A DNA stretch of 64,000 bases from VRUE01 sp963727465 (GTDB lineage Bacteria > Actinomycetota > Thermoleophilia > Solirubrobacterales > 70-9), in contig CAVSGL010000017.1 in NCBI GenBank assembly GCA_963727465.1, positions 60,401-124,400 of the forward strand. The letters are read 5' to 3'. The notes under the pieces are model-generated. The model ran no database searches. It was given only the letters and a program-made list of their open reading frames with translations, and was not told the origin of the DNA. A program made the position numbers and the translations under genes. How positions within the stretch are numbered: the first letter of the stretch is position 1; every line of letters starts with the position of its first letter. Positions 62,520-64,000 of this stretch are shown piece by piece.

Positions 62520-63035
62520 TCAGGCGAGACCCTCGAACTCGTACTCGCGCAGGAAGCCCTCGAAGAGGCGCCGGTGGCCCTGCTCGTCGTGGAGGATCTG
62601 GATCGTCATGTCCTGGGTGACCGGGTCGACTCCCTCGGTCTCCTCGACGATCTGGGTGTAGTGCTCGATCGCGCCGGTCTCGGCTTTGATCACGCCGCGG
62701 ATCACGTGGACGGTGTCGGTCTGGTGCTCGGGCGGCTGGAGGAAGCTCTGCTCGGCGGCGAACTCCTGCGAGCCGGGGACGACCCCGTAGAGCTCCTTGA
62801 TCCGCGCGGCGAACTGTCTGGCGTGGCCGAGCTCCTCTTCGATGTCCGCGGAGAGCGACTCCTTGATCTCCTGCGCCCGCACCCCGTCGAGGTTGACCGA
62901 GGCCGACAGGTAGCTCATCACCGTCTCGATCTCCATCCAGTAGGCCTTCTGTAGGAGCTCGATGATCCGCTCGCGCTTCTCCAGGTTGGCGCTGTCGAAG
63001 ATGCCCTTGCTCGGTGACGCTGCTGCTGCCTCCAT
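62520..63035 (-). CDS. ferritin-like/bacterioferritin-type protein
   Basis: The 171-residue product starts at ATG 63035. A four-helix bundle with the di-iron pattern: Glu in WMEIETVMSYL, EELGHARQFAARI (ExxH), KAETGAIEHYTQIVEE and HDEQGHRRLFEGF (ExxH). It could store iron or act as a di-iron oxidoreductase. It is shorter than 24-mer bacterioferritins and lacks the haem Met at a recognisable place. Confidence 0.83.
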   Translation of the reverse strand: MEAAAASPSKGIFDSANLEKRERIIELLQKAYWMEIETVMSYLSASVNLDGVRAQEIKESLSADIEEELGHARQFAARIKELYGVVPGSQEFAAEQSFLQPPEHQTDTVHVIRGVIKAETGAIEHYTQIVEETEGVDPVTQDMTIQILHDEQGHRRLFEGFLREYEFEGLA

Positions 63036-63172
63036 CGTTCCTCCGTTTTCTCGCTTTACGGCGGGTTATCCGATGTTTACCCCGCAGAGTGCGGCCTTAA
63101 TCGAGCTGTTGCGTGATCCTGTCCACCGCGGTGTGTTTCATTTGACGCAAGATGGGTAGAGCACCTGTCCCA

Positions 63173-63883
63173 ATGAGCAGCGGTCTGTCGAAGGAGTTCC
63201 TGGCACAGGGGGATGTACATCCCCGTGCCTGGCCCGGCGGGCGGTCGGAGCTGCGGGCCGAGTGCCTGATCGAGGGTTCCGATCCGCAGATCGATGCCAC
63301 GGTGCGCTTTGCGCAGACGGTCGTGCGTCACGCGGTCGACGTCGAGGGCAATCCGGTCGAGGAGCTCGTCATCGCCGGCCGTCGCCACCGCGGCGGCGAG
63401 GAGCTGGAAGAGCACGAGGTGACGCTCTCCGCGCTGCCGAACCGTACGGCGGAGATCATGACCGCCGGCAGCAGGCGGGCCGAGCTGCGCGAGAAGGGCG
63501 CGCCAGCCGGCAGCCTGGTCTGGAGCTGGGAGCCGCTGCACGGCACGATCGAAGGGTGGATCGACGAGCTCGGCCCAGGCCTGCGGCGCGTCCGCGTGCA
63601 GATCGCCAACCGGCTCGAATACGACTGCGAGGACGCCGAAGGCGCGCGGCGCCGGGCCCTGCACGCCACCCACCTGCTGCTGCACAGCCCCGACGGCGCC
63701 TTCGTCTCCCTGGCCAACCCCCCGACGCGTCTGCGCAAACAGGCGGCGGACTGCCGCAACGAGGGCCTCTGGCCGATCCCGGTAGGGGAGGCAGGCGACC
63801 GCCGCACCATCCTCGCCGCGCCGATCCGCCTTGAGGACTACTCGCAGATCGAGACCGGCGCGCCGATCGGCGTCGCCGCGTAA
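63173..63883 (+). CDS. conserved hypothetical protein
   Basis: The product is 236 residues from ATG 63173 (ATG 63152 is in frame). It is soluble and acidic, with LVWSWEPLHGTIEGWIDELGPGLRRVRVQIANRLEY in the middle and LHATHLLLHSPDGAFVSL, RKQAADCRNEGLWPIPVG near the end. No family recognised. Confidence 0.7.
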   Translation: MSSGLSKEFLAQGDVHPRAWPGGRSELRAECLIEGSDPQIDATVRFAQTVVRHAVDVEGNPVEELVIAGRRHRGGEELEEHEVTLSALPNRTAEIMTAGSRRAELREKGAPAGSLVWSWEPLHGTIEGWIDELGPGLRRVRVQIANRLEYDCEDAEGARRRALHATHLLLHSPDGAFVSLANPPTRLRKQAADCRNEGLWPIPVGEAGDRRTILAAPIRLEDYSQIETGAPIGVAA

Positions 63884-63928
63884 AGGCTCTAACTCACCCG
63901 GCGAGCGCCTCTGAGATAATCGCCGCCT

Positions 63929-64000
63929 CGGGGCGTGGCGCAGCCTGGTAGCGCGCACCGTTCGGGTCGGTGAGGTCCCCGGTTCAAATCCGGGCGCCCC
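63929..64000 (+). tRNA. tRNA-Pro (anticodon CGG), cut by the window edge
   Basis: The acceptor strand CGGGGCG (63929-63935) is followed by a D-arm with GGTAGCGC, an anticodon arm CACCG-TTCGGGT-CGGTG (anticodon CGG, codon CCG), variable loop AGGTC and T-arm CCCGG-TTCAAAT-CCGGG. The 3' acceptor strand CGCCCC runs to the last base. The final G, the discriminator and the CCA end are outside the window. Confidence 0.93.

Noticed and set aside
1..64000. CRISPR arrays, rRNA genes, insertion sequences, integrases or a replication origin
   Set aside because: I saw no regularly spaced repeats with spacers, no transposase or integrase motifs, no rRNA signature and no cluster of DnaA-like boxes.

Overview
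The window is a very GC-rich actinobacterial chromosome segment, most likely from the class Thermoleophilia (Solirubrobacterales-type). The assignment rests on the protein families: a tandem pair of giant secreted proteins with DxTTTxATLNGxVNP-like and LPxxRxYEMVSP-like motifs, a Ddn-type deazaflavin-dependent oxidoreductase, SigB/F partner-switching proteins, and many GTG/TTG starts. The genes are mostly housekeeping or accessory metabolism in short operons, often with a few bases of overlap at start/stop or at convergent 3' ends.

Layout. 1-6.2 kb: secreted and membrane proteins (duplicated-domain protein, Vps62-like protein, phosphoesterase, MscS channel, GH64-like protein). 6.2-8.8 kb: a lower-GC type II restriction-modification pair. 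8.9-22.9 kb: small oxidoreductases, SDRs, MBL proteins, PlsC, GlpK, a glycosyltransferase, a stand-alone biotinyl carrier, an enoyl-CoA hydratase-like protein, a DNA glycosylase, a diguanylate cyclase and a GH3 enzyme. 23-29.6 kb: biotin synthesis bioB-bioF-bioD and bioA, separated by a MarR/MFS efflux pair with a clear operator. 29.6-35 kb: DUF2283/DUF4258 pair, NUDIX, DUF3137-like/LemA, rubredoxin, GMC oxidoreductase, superoxide dismutase. 35.1-41.4 kb: a sigma factor, a two-domain anti-sigma protein, an anti-anti-sigma factor and a PP2C phosphatase (a partner-switching stress circuit), with a HipBA toxin-antitoxin pair inside. 41.5-49.7 kb: the two giant secreted proteins, both broken by many frameshifts. 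51.2-56.7 kb: hypD-E-A-B-F for NiFe-hydrogenase maturation, without hypC and without hydrogenase subunits. 56.8-64 kb: DUF4143 ATPase, YihY protein, two-component system, DoxX-Rieske fusion, ferritin-like protein and a tRNA-Pro at the edge.

The most unusual signal is a family of five 45-bp near-perfect palindromes (811-855, 15667-15711, 30544-30588, 56347-56391, 60656-60700). All have exactly the same length, with 13-17 bp GC-rich arms and a central CTATGCG-like core. They sit between genes or against stop codons, one supplies the last codons of a histidine kinase, and one lies in frame inside hypF. I saw no transposase or RAYT gene for them in the window.

Several genes that are otherwise well conserved carry single-base frameshifts (MFS exporter, GMC oxidoreductase, superoxide dismutase). 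Together with the shattered giant genes this means either recent gene decay or uncorrected indel errors in this assembly, and the two cannot be separated from the sequence alone.
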